From positions 1,262,501 to 1,326,500 of the forward strand of contig JAPDOI010000139.1 of assembly GCA_029168955.1 (NCBI GenBank): a stretch of 64,000 nt of DNA, written 5' to 3'. The DNA comes from Aplectana chamaeleonis (lineage: Eukaryota; Nematoda; Chromadorea; Rhabditida; Cosmocercidae). Under the pieces are notes generated by a model that was not told the DNA's origin, did not search any database, and saw only the letters and a program-made list of their open reading frames with translations. Of the stretch, positions 10,901-20,006 are shown one piece after another. The position numbers were made by a program, and so were the translations under genes. Each line of letters starts with the position of its first letter. Position 1 is the first letter of the stretch.

Positions 10901-13900
10901 GGCCACGATAGGTGTTCGATTCGACTACTAAGCGGTTGGACGACGATACGTCCACGTACTTTCCGTGCGCCACGTGGCCTAATCGTCGTCCAAGCAAGAA
11001 GCACGTGCCGCCTATCATAGCCGTTTAACATTTTGATTCGACTTCGATGAGTTTGGACGACGAACGAGCCACAATGCCCATGATTGAACACGTTGATCGA
11101 TCGCTTCAGAACTGACCCGGCGAATATCAGCCGCACAGCCCGTATATAAGGGGCCCCATCCTAGAGAGAGCAGTCCGCCTTTCCGGGCTGCTCCTGGGAG
11201 GTGACCACGAGTCACCTTCAAGACGATTTTTGAACCGTTAAGGTGTCTCCCTCATGGTCCCAGTGGGGGGCGGTCCCTCACTGTCGACCGTGGCGAGGGT
11301 GATGTCCCTGTCGCGGACTGCTGTGGGGATGATCCCCTGCTGCGGGTCCTGACTTGGACCGTATCCTTGTTGGGGGGAGACCCGCTCCCCATCGAAGGGG
11401 GTGGGAGCCCCCCCCCCACACCAGCACCACGTAGTCCTCTCGAACAGGCCACGTGCTGCAGCGTGGGAAATAGGGTGCGGCAAAAGTTCTGCCTCGTTTC
11501 GCCACGTAGTGCTATCGAACAGGCCACGTGGCGCCGCTTGGGAAATGGGGGTGCGGCAAGGGTTTTTTCTCTCTGCGCCACGTAGTCCTATCGAACAGAC
11601 CACGTGCTCCTCGGAGCAGCACGTGCTGCTGCGAAAGTTCCTTTCAACTCGACTAGGTACCCGATTCGAAGGCCTATCAAGGCCGAATCAAACCCCCCCC
11701 CCCCACTCTCTAAGCATGAGCATCGATCGGGATCAGGGATGTGCGGAACTTTTTTTCTGGAAACAGAAAATTCAGTTTGACAGAAAACAGAAAACAGAGA
11801 AAAATCGCCAAAATGGGCAGAAAACAGGAAACATAAAATTTTTAAAAATCAATTAAAAGTGTTCAGTGCATACTATATAAGTTTTTCCACAGCATTAAAT
11901 TTTTACACATTCTTAGGTTAGGAACGTTTTAGCACAATTTTCAAAACCCTACAATTGGCCAGAGAGGTAAGCACAGAAGCCCAAAAAACGCAGATTATCA
12001 GCGCGGAGACGACAATTTTCTCTCTAACCTTCCTTTCCACAGACCACAGCAGCTGGATTACTCGATCAGAAGTTCAATATATGTGAGATTTACGTAGATA
12101 CAGTGACAACGAGTTTACCCTCCCCTAGTTTACATATTTTTACACTGATTTTGGGATAACCGCAGATTTGAACAGTGTACTACTACTCCTCAGTGCCCGA
12201 AAGCCGCGCGCGCAACGCGCGGCTGCGCCGTTCGGGAATAAATGACCTGACGCGCCGCTCGCTCCACCGTGGTGGGGTCGCTCGTACCTCTGCGGTAGTT
12301 TCACAATCTGCTTTATAGCCCCACCATCAGCTTCATCGCGCTTCAATTTTTTAAAGCTATGTATTGTCCTACGTTGCAATGAGTTAAAATACGCTCAGAG
12401 ATTGAGTGTATGGCACAGTTGGGGCCCAGCTTTTACCCGCTCCACTAAATCGGTGGCGCTGGAATACTCATAGTCTGTGCCCACGAGTAGAAGTAGTTAT
12501 ACTCAGACACCGCAGCAGTGCGCTGTGAATAGCGAGCGTTAAGTAGGATGAATGGTTCATTAGTGTTAGTATACAATACCATTATAGTTTTCGCGTCATT
12601 TGACTGCATCGCATACCTTCCGAGGGATTAATCAACGGCACACCTCTTGAATGGTAACCACTATAAGACAAAGATAAGAGCTAGGTTTCTTGAATCTCTA
12701 TTGGGTTGCGCAGCGCATTCGTCGCCGTATTCGTGAAGGCTTGAATGCTTTTTGGGGCTATTTACTGACTTGATGGCGAGCCGACTTTCCAGTCAGTGAG
12801 TTCTTCTCCCCCCCCCCCCCACGTGGAATTGGTACCAACTCAAGGACCCCGGAGAGGTAGGTTTTCTAAATTTAGGCGAGGATCTAATCCGTCCGAGTAT
12901 TGCGAGCAGCACTTATCTTTAATGAATCCGACCGTTGGCCCCAAGGGTAATCCTGATAAAAATCGCGTTATTCGTTCTGTTCTCTGCCAAATTTCCTCTA
13001 TTTTTACAGAAAACAGAAAAATGGCCAGAAATGGGCAGAAAACAGAAAATTCCGCACATCCCTGATCGGGATCGCTTCGCACGTCCATCTGTATTCGAAA
13101 CATGCCATCGCGTCGCACAGATAATCACTTTCTGAAAGAGACCTAAGAGTGTGCAAGCGAAGGAGAAGCAGCAAACGCGAGCAAAGGCACGCAATGAGCC
13201 CGAGTATATTTCTTTCCAAAATGGAGTGTATGTGTACACACAAAACATAAAAGTCATGAGCGTACCTTTTGCTTCTTCTTTAACACATCAATGTGAAACT
13301 GAGGATGATCCAGTCCAACAACTGAAAATGGAAAAGCATAGACACACCTATTGCGCTGAAATGGAAAATGAAAGAAGAGAAAATGAATTTTGAAAACAGT
13401 ACAAGTAAGTGAACGACCAGAAAAATGCCAAAAGCTGCAAAGACAGTCTATCGGGTGCGGGCCATCAAAATTTTTGCATGAAAATGAGAAATTTTAACTT
13501 TCTCGAGCAGAAATTTTTAAAACTTTTGGACAAACAAATGAACATGCTTTCACCTTCAAAACTACGACAAAAATGGAAGCTGAACTGCTAAAAGATTCAG
13601 CACAAGGGGTTCAGAAAAACGTTCATTTTTGTCACTGAAAGCGACACGTCGCTCATGCGCTCATTTCACAGCAAGGCGAAATTGAACTTAAAGACACAGT
13701 CCAACCTCGGAGGTACTTTTTGATATTATACCCCGGCTGCTATTTACAGCAACCCAGCCAAGCGCGAAATCTCAATTCACTCAAATAAGCGAGGAAAAAG
13801 TCGGCCACGCCCCCTTGAAAGAAAAAATTGGTGCCGCCCAGCGACAAGCTTCTGATCTCAATAGGGAAGAGAAGCGCGATTGATTATATTCAAAATCTAT

Positions 13901-16900
13901 GTTTTTCAATTTGTTTTCGGTCTTACTTTATATTGTGACCTGTTTCAGAATGATGGTTTCGAATAGCGAGAAAAAACGGTTCGAGAAAACTCGTCCGCGA
14001 ACTCATCGCCGTTCAAATTCGTAATCTTTGAGGAGCCATAACTCCGTTCGTAGCGACTTCTGAGCGATTATGGACGCATCATTGTGATCAGCGTGAAATT
14101 TCCTCCAAGATAAGCAGGAAAACGAAAATTCGATTCTAAGGTTGGACTGCGCCTTTAAAGACACAGTCCAACCTCAGAATCGAATTTTTGTTTTCTTGCT
14201 TATCTTAGAGAAAATTTCACGCTGATCACAACGGTGTTTCCGGTATCGCTCAGAACTCACTACTAACGGAGTTATGGCTCCTCAAAGATTCTAAATTTGA
14301 ACGGCGAGAATTTCGCGGACGAGTTGTCTCGAGCCTGTTTTTCTCGTTATTGGCAGCCATAGTTCTGAGACAGGTCCTAGTATAAAGCCAGACCGAAAAC
14401 AAACGGAAGAACATAGATTTCGAATAAAATCAATCGAGTTTCTCTTCCTTATTGAGATCGGAAGCTTGTCGGTGCGCGTCATCCATTTTTTCTTTCAAAG
14501 GGGCGTGGTGGGTGGTCGTCTTATGGCGCCAGAACAGCTAGGAAGAGCGGGCAGATCAGTGGGAAGGGCTAAACAGCGCTAATGATTGCAAAAGTGACCT
14601 CAACCAATAGGTGTGACAGCCTTTCCCACTGATCTGCCCGCCCTCCTCACAGTCTGGCGCCACGAGACGACCACCCGGGCGTGGTCGACTTTTTCCTCGC
14701 TTCATTGACCGAATTGAGATTTTGGGCTTGGCAGGGTTGCTATACATGGCGGCCGGAATATAATATCAAAAAATTACCTCTGAGCTTGTGCCTTTCAGGA
14801 GCTGATTGTTCTCCCTTCCCAGATTGAACATAAGTTTGTTTAAGCTTGCTCAATCATGTCAGAATTTCACCTACTCCGGTTTCAACCCCCAACACAACTT
14901 CGGGAAAGTTTTGCATGGACGGGGGCGAGTTGCCCGCAAACTCGACAAAATGAGGGTATGCCATATGGCCCACCTTCAAAGAGAAAGCCACGCGTTGCGC
15001 CCAGCTAAAAGTTTTCAAGATCAATATGAATAGGACGCAGAATCGTGAGACGAAATTTTCGCATTTGCCATCCTTCTCCATATCTGATTTTCTCAGTTTC
15101 GCTACAGTGCAATACTGCGAGAAACATGAAGACCTTTAGGAACCTTGGCTCTTCCAAAGGTAATATACATGTCTGGAACCATTTTCAGACGTATAACCCA
15201 AATATGCCCGGCAAGAGCTGCCCACATTTCCTCCGCAAGCGTTTTCAAAGCTTCACGATGAGATAATGGTATCTATCCGGCGATTTTGTGAGTTTCAAAG
15301 AATCGTTTTCCTTTCCGAACCTCCCGCAGTCTATTGACTATCAATTAGGGAACCATGAATTAATGTTCGGCACTAGATTTGGGACCGAATCGAATAATAT
15401 CAAGCATCGGAAATCTTGAATTCTGATTTTCTCGAATACTTGATTCACTCGGTTTTCTCAACATTACGTTCATCAGGTAATTCAAATTATTCGGTTTTCC
15501 AAATATTCGGTTCCATATGGATTTCAAATTGCTCGGCTTTTCGAATATTCGGCCGGTTCTGGGTCACGACATTCAAATATTCATGTACTGAAAAAATGTT
15601 TAAAATATTGATGCATTAATGAATTCACAAACTCGATGTTTTATTTGAATATTCGGATTAGCTTACGAATAATGAATTAATTCATGAATTGAATGAATTC
15701 TTAATGAATTCACAAACTCGATGTTTTATTTGAATATTCGGATTAACTTACGAATATTCATCCGAATCGAATGACAGGTTCTCTAATAAAGGTATTCAAT
15801 CAAAATTTAATGGGCCTTGTTCGAAACCGCTCCTTTCTTCGAAAACTTTGAGAAGACGTTATTTGAAAATGTCATTCATTCGATGTTTTTAAATATGCCT
15901 CCATCGGAATGATCCATTCATTCGGCCATTTCGAAAACGCTATATTTGGAAAATTCAGTCATCACACATTTTTTTTCCGAACAATTCGAATAACTCATTT
16001 TTTTGGAGTTGTTCGAGAAAATACATTCAAATTCTTCATTCATTCAAAACCTGCTTTTAGTGTTCATGCAATATCCTTATCTTCCGGTTCGCAGGTGCGG
16101 ACAACAGTTGTTGTGGCACCCAACACGAAAAGATCGTGCAGGGATTACGGTTAACCATGCTGAGACCACGTGGTCCCAGCATGACTATCATCGTGTTGCG
16201 TGCTGCAACAGCGGTCGTCTGCAACTGCGGACCGGAATTTCGCTCCGATAGAAAGTATATCAGGCTCCCCACGCCTAATCTGTTTAAAATTCACAAGCTT
16301 TGCGTTCGTTTCACAAAAAAAGGCGATGCCAGCACTTTAATTCGTAATAAATGCGGGCAGCTCTGGAGAGCATACTACGTCTGAAATGGCTCTAGAAAAG
16401 CACATTCCTATTGGAACAGCTACATTTATTATACAAGCTCAGGGTTGAGCAGCTCGTTGCACCAATTTACGGCGGAGCTACGAACCCAACCGTTGTCGAC
16501 CAAAAGTTTGGAAAATTTTTCAACCCCCCTCGACAGATAGACATCAAATTTGTGTTCTGTACTATTACCCCTGAATGGACATTTTGACTGAAATCTGATA
16601 CTTTGCCCGAACTACCGTATACCCACCGTAACGTAGGATTTCATGACGGCCTCTGCAGACACAGCTGTTCCCGCGCTGCAATTTTACATCAGAGAGCGAC
16701 TATTACTGCTGCAGTCAAGCATCCAAGAGGTTTGGAGAAAAATCTTTCTTATAAGAATTTTACGAGCAAATTTAATTTTTAAAAATTTTAAATTTCAACC
16801 CTTAGCAAGCTTTATTCGTGAAACTTTTTATTTATTTATTTATTTATTACATAGGCAAGCCTATGTAGTCAGAAACAATGTTCAAAATGGCCGCGAAATA

Positions 16901-19900
16901 CGAATGAACCATAGGAAGTTTAAAGCATGGAAACTAGAAAAAAAAACAACATAGCGGAACAGAAAAGAAAAGCGCATTGCTGTAATAATCAACCTAAAGA
17001 AAGGAATCAAAAGCTATCCAGCCAGTCAGGAAGGGCTACTTGTTCGATCAGCCAGCTCAATTTTTTCTCGAATGAAATTTTTGAATGACGTAAAGTTGGA
17101 AGGAATGGAATGATTTCTACCAAGGTTCTCAAAAATGGGTATTGTTCTGTTGGTGAAAAAGTGACGCCTGCAGTTGAGGTTAGATGTGTAACGGTGGAGT
17201 TTGATGGGGCCACCCCTAGTGGTTGACTCTCTCGTTGTCACAAGGTCCTCAGGTTTAAGACCGAAATCTACGCCAAACAGGATCTTGTGGAGAGGAAGTA
17301 AGTCATTCTCTACTCTTCGGAGGGATAACGGTTTCAAGTAAATAGCTCATTTCTCTGCACGGAATCGGGTATGCGGCCATAAACGAACCATGCATCCTAA
17401 TAAACAAATTCCTTGTGAAGTTGCTTTGGACTTTCTCCAAACAGTTGATGTCCTTCACTTTGTAGGGATTAAACACCGGCGTGCCATATTCAAGAATTGG
17501 CCTCACGTAGGTGGTTTAGGCTTTTATAAGAACGGATGGATTATGTGTTGCCAAAGCTCTGAATATTTTGTTCACTGCACAAGTAGCTTTCCTCGCTGTA
17601 GTCTCACAATGCACATCAAAGCTAAGACTCCTGGTGATGACGAACCCAAGATCAGCTATCTGATCAGTAATCTCAATGGGAGTCCCTTCAATGTTATAAT
17701 TGAAGTTATGATTGTTTGCACCGAGGTAGAGAATTTTGGTTTTTTCCTTGGACAGGGGCAGATCCCAATCATGAGACCACATCTTGATAGCATTAACTGA
17801 TTGTTGTAAGGATGTTGGATGGTGAACGTTGTAAGACTTTAACGGTCTTATTTTCATGCCGTAGCAGCACGTTCCATTTTCTTTTTAGAGGATAAGGCCT
17901 TGTTCGTTATACTGTAAGGTGAGCCATCTTTTCAAACCTCGGCGCAGAATTACGAACCCCCCCCCATTCCACCACAAAGACTCGATGATGAAAAGTTCCA
18001 GCATTATTACGAAATACTCCTCAAAATTTTCTCTGGTGACCAGTGGCCGTATTCATGAAACAGCAGGAGCAGGAAGGAGGCGTAACCTTCCTGTACCCGC
18101 CGTAAGGCCACCAGTTTTGTGGCTCCTTTGTCGACATTTCAATAGCGGCGACCTCCTCTTCGCCACCTGTCAGAGCAGAGGCAGGCATGGGTAGCCACCT
18201 GCAGAGACGAAGAGGAGATTCCGGGTAGAAAACTGCTGTGTTTCAACCCAGCTATCAATGCATTCCGGCGGTCACAGCATGCCCGACCTCGACTGTGCGA
18301 GTGGACGGGCAGAGCTCGCGCCGCCTGCCAGTAACATGTTGATCACGTTCTGAAACGCAAAATCGACGTAGCAGGCAGCCACTACTCTCTCCGTCCACCC
18401 GCTAGGTGGCTAGGAACCTTCCTGTCTACCTGGCAGGTAGCCTTCCTGTCTACCTGCCGGGTACCTAGATCTTGAACTCGTCCAACAACGGGTGGACTTT
18501 GGACCTTCTTGGGAGGCTCCGTGTTGCGTTAATACGGGCACAGGAGAAGTGGAGATCCTTGAAAATGTTCTTTATTTGGGCCGATTGTCATCTGCGGTTT
18601 CTCACCATCTGTTGTGTCCTCACAAAGGTCCGCCTGACCCTGATTCAAACTCCCCAGCATATTTGTAACCCAAAATAATTTTAGGAATCTCGAATCACTG
18701 TAATATTGTGAAGAAATTGATCAGTTACGCCTAATCTTAATCTTATTCTCGGATCGCCTTTAAAAGGGATGGCTGTAGATCAGGGTTCGGCGCGGGGTGT
18801 GGATATCCCCGACGGGGTCTGAGCTGCGCCATGGTGGAAGGAGGGGGTCTGAGCTTCACCGGGAGACAAAGTGAACCATTCTGACCGCTTCTGAGAGGGT
18901 GGTCTGAGAAAATCGCAAAAAGTTTGCTTGTGGGGGGATCTAGCCTTGTCCACACCTCGCGCCGTACCTTGCTGTAGAAATCGTCATTAGGGTAAGACTA
19001 TGACGGAGCTGATTTAGAGAGCTAGCATACCGTAACGCTAGGGTCCAGAGCAGGCCGTTGCGCCGATTTTCGGCGGAGCTACGACCCGCCCCCCCCCGTT
19101 GCGCCGAGTCGCAACCCTGCTCAACCCTGTCGACGAGACGTCTGATAGAATTCGGCATGAATTTGCGGCGAAACTGCCGGGCACGCAACTCAGAAACCCA
19201 TGGTGGGAGGGGGAGGGTATAAGATGCTATAGAGCGGTCGAAGCCTGTCTAGAAGATGTCCTCGGAGAGAAAGTCAAGAAACTATCTAACTACTAGCGTC
19301 CTGTCAGCAACTACCCTGTCACTGGGACGAGGTGGGCGGAGACGCGACATAACCGCTTTTAGATGAAATCAGATAAATTAACACGTCCTGGAGCGTTATT
19401 AGCTTTCCTGTGTTTATTTATTGTCATAATCGATACCCGCTTACTCTTATGGAGCGCTTAAACTCTTATGAACGGTGGTGTGTTTTTAGCGCTCACCGCG
19501 CGCGCGACACTCACCGGACCGCGACGGGTACGCACGCGGGTGAGCAATGTCGTGGAGCCAAAAAACATTGCAACTCCGTCCAGAAATTGGGGGACTCGTC
19601 CAGTATGGGAACCATCGTATTCAAAAATTTCTCCCCTATTTTTTGGATAGATCACAAGTGGAAAAGCAGGAAAAAATAGAAGTAATATGAAAAAACTGAC
19701 TTTGCCTTTCAATGGCCAGCATTTTACTGGTTGATTCGTCTACATCGTAACACTTCGCTATAGTCTGACGAATTTGCTGTCGGTCCCGTTTGTTCTTCTT
19801 GTTTTCACGTTTTCTCTCGAGTTTTCGTGCCTGAAAGTGGGTTCAAAACCTACTTGTTATGAAATCAAACCCTGCAAATTAATTTACACGTTCATTGATT

Positions 19901-19971
19901 AGAAAAAATATTACCTGATCTGTAGGTGCACGAAATATTCGTCCACTTTTCGTTTTTGCAGCAGACGGCAT
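7763..19971 (-). CDS. WBP11: WW domain-binding protein 11 ortholog (splicing factor)
   Basis: Nine exons joined in frame give 362 residues: 19915-19971, 19701-19830, 10543-10691, 10333-10478, 10056-10231, 9914-9976, 8189-8278, 7991-8121 and 7763-7909. WBP11 family proteins are nuclear, proline-rich, bind WW domains and PP1, and take part in pre-mRNA splicing. Seen here: the basic N terminus with KTKSGRIFRAPTDQARK, a coiled-coil-like KR/E-rich segment (about residues 65-110), IPLPDG (about 130), an acidic SDSEGEGDGDHD stretch, two proline-rich runs, and the conserved C-terminal DEAYNEFMKEMADLI. Human WBP11 is longer (about 640 aa), mainly in proline-rich sequence. The start is the first ATG after the ancestral trans-splice acceptor, now displaced by a transposon. 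Splice phases agree at every junction; the exon 2-3 join is the least certain. Confidence 0.93.
7991..8121 (-). CDS. WBP11: WBP11 exon 8
   Basis: Bounded by TTTTGCAG|GT and GTCAAG|GTAATC. Reads GGAVISSAPVIRRDREQPPT, then IGPQAPTVVSAAPQLRNLRK, similar to the ISAKPQI...RFVPTALRVRR part of the human C-terminal third. Confidence 0.92.
8189..8278 (-). CDS. WBP11: WBP11 exon 7, proline-rich
   Basis: Bounded by CAATTTAG|CC and GGAG|GTAATT. Reads PPGPPPGPVPPRFNPMG, then IPMPPMPVLPSDG: a proline-rich WW-domain ligand segment of the kind that gives the family its name. Confidence 0.92.
8608..9135 (+). mobile_element. LINE 3' fragment in WBP11 intron 6
   Basis: Reads QKPLSLRRVHKDLLPLHKIL, then FGVDFGLKPEGL, and continues untranslated to TACATAGGCCTGCCTATTTA near 9115. 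The same sequence recurs in opposite orientation at about 16840-17340, so both are 3' ends of one non-LTR family, inserted antisense to each other in WBP11 introns. Confidence 0.75.
9165..9895 (+). repeat. Dispersed repeat family D, copy 1
   Basis: Contains TACCGTAATCTG, CAAATAACCCTCAGAGAATG, GCTCAAGGGTTTGTTTTGGG and a terminal block, TACTGCGCAGTTTTACTGTA through to CTTCGCATACTTCCC. The same ordered blocks occur at 39365-39590, 41050-41635, 43230-43740 and 44275-45360. No coding sequence or TIR is apparent, and the boundaries are approximate. The right end abuts WBP11 exon 6. Confidence 0.7.
9914..9976 (-). CDS. WBP11: WBP11 exon 6
   Basis: A 63-nt exon bounded by TGATTACAG|TT and CAGC|GTGAGT. 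Reads IPDFDGPNKFPKFPPVMPLR across the junction with exon 5 and holds frame on both sides. Its intron to exon 7 carries a LINE fragment and other repeats. Confidence 0.88.
10056..10231 (-). CDS. WBP11: WBP11 exon 5
   Basis: The acceptor is TTCTCAG|G. It encodes KKVEFKLPRGGARRQGLKPP, then GPPCGIPP and the acidic SDSEGEGDGDHD patch. The donor ATAA|GTATGC is phase 1. Confidence 0.92.
10333..10478 (-). CDS. WBP11: WBP11 exon 4
   Basis: The acceptor is TTTCTAAG|AAG. The frame reads KCAKLIVSEQERLAREADVN, then IIPLPDG, matching the ESIPLPDMP region of human WBP11. The donor AA|GTATGG is phase 2. Confidence 0.92.
10543..10691 (-). CDS. WBP11: WBP11 exon 3
   Basis: Encodes the MDMVNKRRNVLKTLKDEKEL charged helix, then LNEKLQQYYSDCRKLQ. 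With exon 2 ending in phase 1, the acceptor is TTTATAGAG|CA. TTTATAG|A (10693) fits the GC-donor alternative, and TTCCAG|ACC (10677) is a third acceptor that no visible exon-2 donor matches in phase. The donor GCG|GTTTCT is phase 0. Confidence 0.82.
11430..11640 (+). repeat. Tandem repeat, about 75-80 bp, ending in CCACGTG motifs
   Basis: Three diverged units share CCACGTAGTCCTNTCGAACA, then GNCCACGTG (near 11429, 11502 and 11577), separated by GGAAATGGGGTGCGGCAA-like sequence. Each unit includes a CACGTG core. It falls within the GC-rich part of WBP11 intron 2. Confidence 0.7.
11734..13064. mobile_element. hAT-superfamily element, non-autonomous, 1.33 kb
   Basis: The termini are CAGGGATGTGCGGAA and its inverted match TTCCGCACATCCCTG. 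A perfect 8-bp target duplication, ATCGGGAT, flanks the element (11726-11733 and 13065-13072). The subterminal zones are rich in CAGAAAA/TTTTCTG (11760-11830 and 13005-13050). No transposase frame is visible. Removing the element and one duplication restores GCATCGATCGGGATCGCTTC. Confidence 0.88.
13688..14797. repeat. 1.1-kb inverted dimer of a TTAA-bounded element (family B)
   Basis: Two copies of one TIR element meet head-to-head at about 14157. Copy one runs from TTAAAGACACAGTCCAACCT (13688) to GGTTGGACTGCGCCTTTAA (14158); copy two begins TTAAAGACACAGTCCAACCT (14155) and runs back through the same sequence to GTGCCTTTCA (14797). The second copy carries a nested 167-bp insertion (14510-14676). 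Related single copies occur at 29182-29663 and 53056-53560. The whole palindrome is transcribed within WBP11 intron 2. Confidence 0.85.
14510..14676. mobile_element. 167-bp MITE with 9-bp target duplication (Mutator-type)
   Basis: The ends are GGGTGGTCGTC and GACGACCACCC. The arms extend inward as an imperfect hairpin (GGCGCCAGA... against TCTGGCGCC; GGGCAGATCAGTGGGAA against TTCCCACTGATCTGCCC). Both sides carry GGGCGTGGT (14501-14509 and 14677-14685). The sister copy at 13688-14158 preserves the empty site as a single (T)GGCCACGCCCCC on the other strand, which confirms an insertion. Confidence 0.85.
15360..15785. repeat. AT-rich degenerate repeat of the TATTCGG/GAATTC type
   Basis: The segment is built from short words such as GAATATTCGG, TGAATTC and TTCGAAT. 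A 55-bp block beginning GAATTCACAAACTCGATG is duplicated at 15621 and 15706 (85-bp offset) with one substitution. No coding. Confidence 0.7.
16082..16237. mobile_element. 156-bp TIR element (family M1, copy 2)
   Basis: The ends TTCCGGTTCGCAGGTGCGGA and TGCGGACCGGAA are inverted and match the element at 397-553 in length and organisation. The centre is a near-perfect dyad, CATGCTGAGACCACGTGG followed by TCCCAGCATG. Confidence 0.78.
16829..17876 (-). pseudogene. 5'-truncated non-LTR retrotransposon, RT C-terminal part
   Basis: Minus frames read AIKMWSHDWDLPLSKEKTKI, then LGFVITRSLSF (17857-17520), RPILEYGTPVFNPY with LEKVQSNFTRNLF (17503-17400), and PLSLRRVENDLLPLHKILFG (17335-17280). This is the post-catalytic thumb and C terminus of a LINE reverse transcriptase. 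Two frame changes separate the segments. The 3' end is an (AATA)n tail, seen on the plus strand as (TTTA)n at 16829-16852. The plus-strand fragment at 8608-9135 is the same family. Located in WBP11 intron 2. Confidence 0.85.
17900..19690. other. WBP11 intron 2, no gene recognised
   Basis: Moderately GC-rich sequence with short repeats (for example CTTCCTGTCTACCTGSC twice near 18415-18465). A segment reading GGCGGAGCTACGAnCC (19070) is shared with 16470. No exon with family similarity or good splice pair was found. Confidence 0.45.
19701..19830 (-). CDS. WBP11: WBP11 exon 2
   Basis: The acceptor is CACTTTCAG|GCACG and the frame reads ARKLERKRENKKNKRDRQQ, the basic region of the WBP11 domain. 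The favoured donor is CAAA|GTCAGT (phase 1, end 19701). A GC donor, AAAG|GCAAAG (end 19706, phase 2), is an alternative that also keeps frame with a nearby acceptor of exon 3. Confidence 0.88.
19915..19971 (-). CDS. WBP11: WBP11 exon 1 (start codon)
   Basis: Reads MPSAAKTKSGRIFRAPTDQ, the family's N-terminal signature, and ends at CAG|GTAATA in phase 0. The A of the ATG is also the last base of the 9-bp target duplication of the adjoining Mutator-like element. Confidence 0.95.
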
Positions 19972-19992
19972 AATTTAACAGTCGCCAGTAAA

Positions 19993-20006
19993 CCTACAAC
20001 GAAAAC
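19993..20006 (-). promoter_or_regulatory. Candidate replacement trans-splice acceptor in the TIR
   Basis: Minus strand reads GTTTTCGTTGTAG|G, a pyrimidine-rich run and AG dinucleotide 22 bases before the WBP11 ATG, with no intervening ATG. It belongs to the element's terminal repeat. Use as a splice-leader acceptor is inference. Confidence 0.45.

Larger units (their letters stand above)
10834..13150. mobile_element. Composite TIR element with hAT insertion (WBP11 intron 2)
   Basis: The left end AGGCCTCTTTCAGAG (10837) and the right end CTGAAAGAGACCT (13132-13144) are an inverted pair. Inside, ACTCTCTAAG near 11706 mirrors ACTTAGAGAGT near 10878. The GC-rich left half differs strongly in composition from the surrounding AT-rich intron and contains repeats and a TATATAAGG box at 11144. 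A hAT element is inserted at 11734-13064. The class of the outer element is unresolved. Confidence 0.5.

Noticed and set aside
11140..11155. TATATAAGG box followed by CTAGAGAGAGCAGTCCGCC, looking like a promoter or LTR
   Set aside because: No direct repeat partner, primer-binding site or coding sequence downstream. Kept only as part of the composite TIR element.
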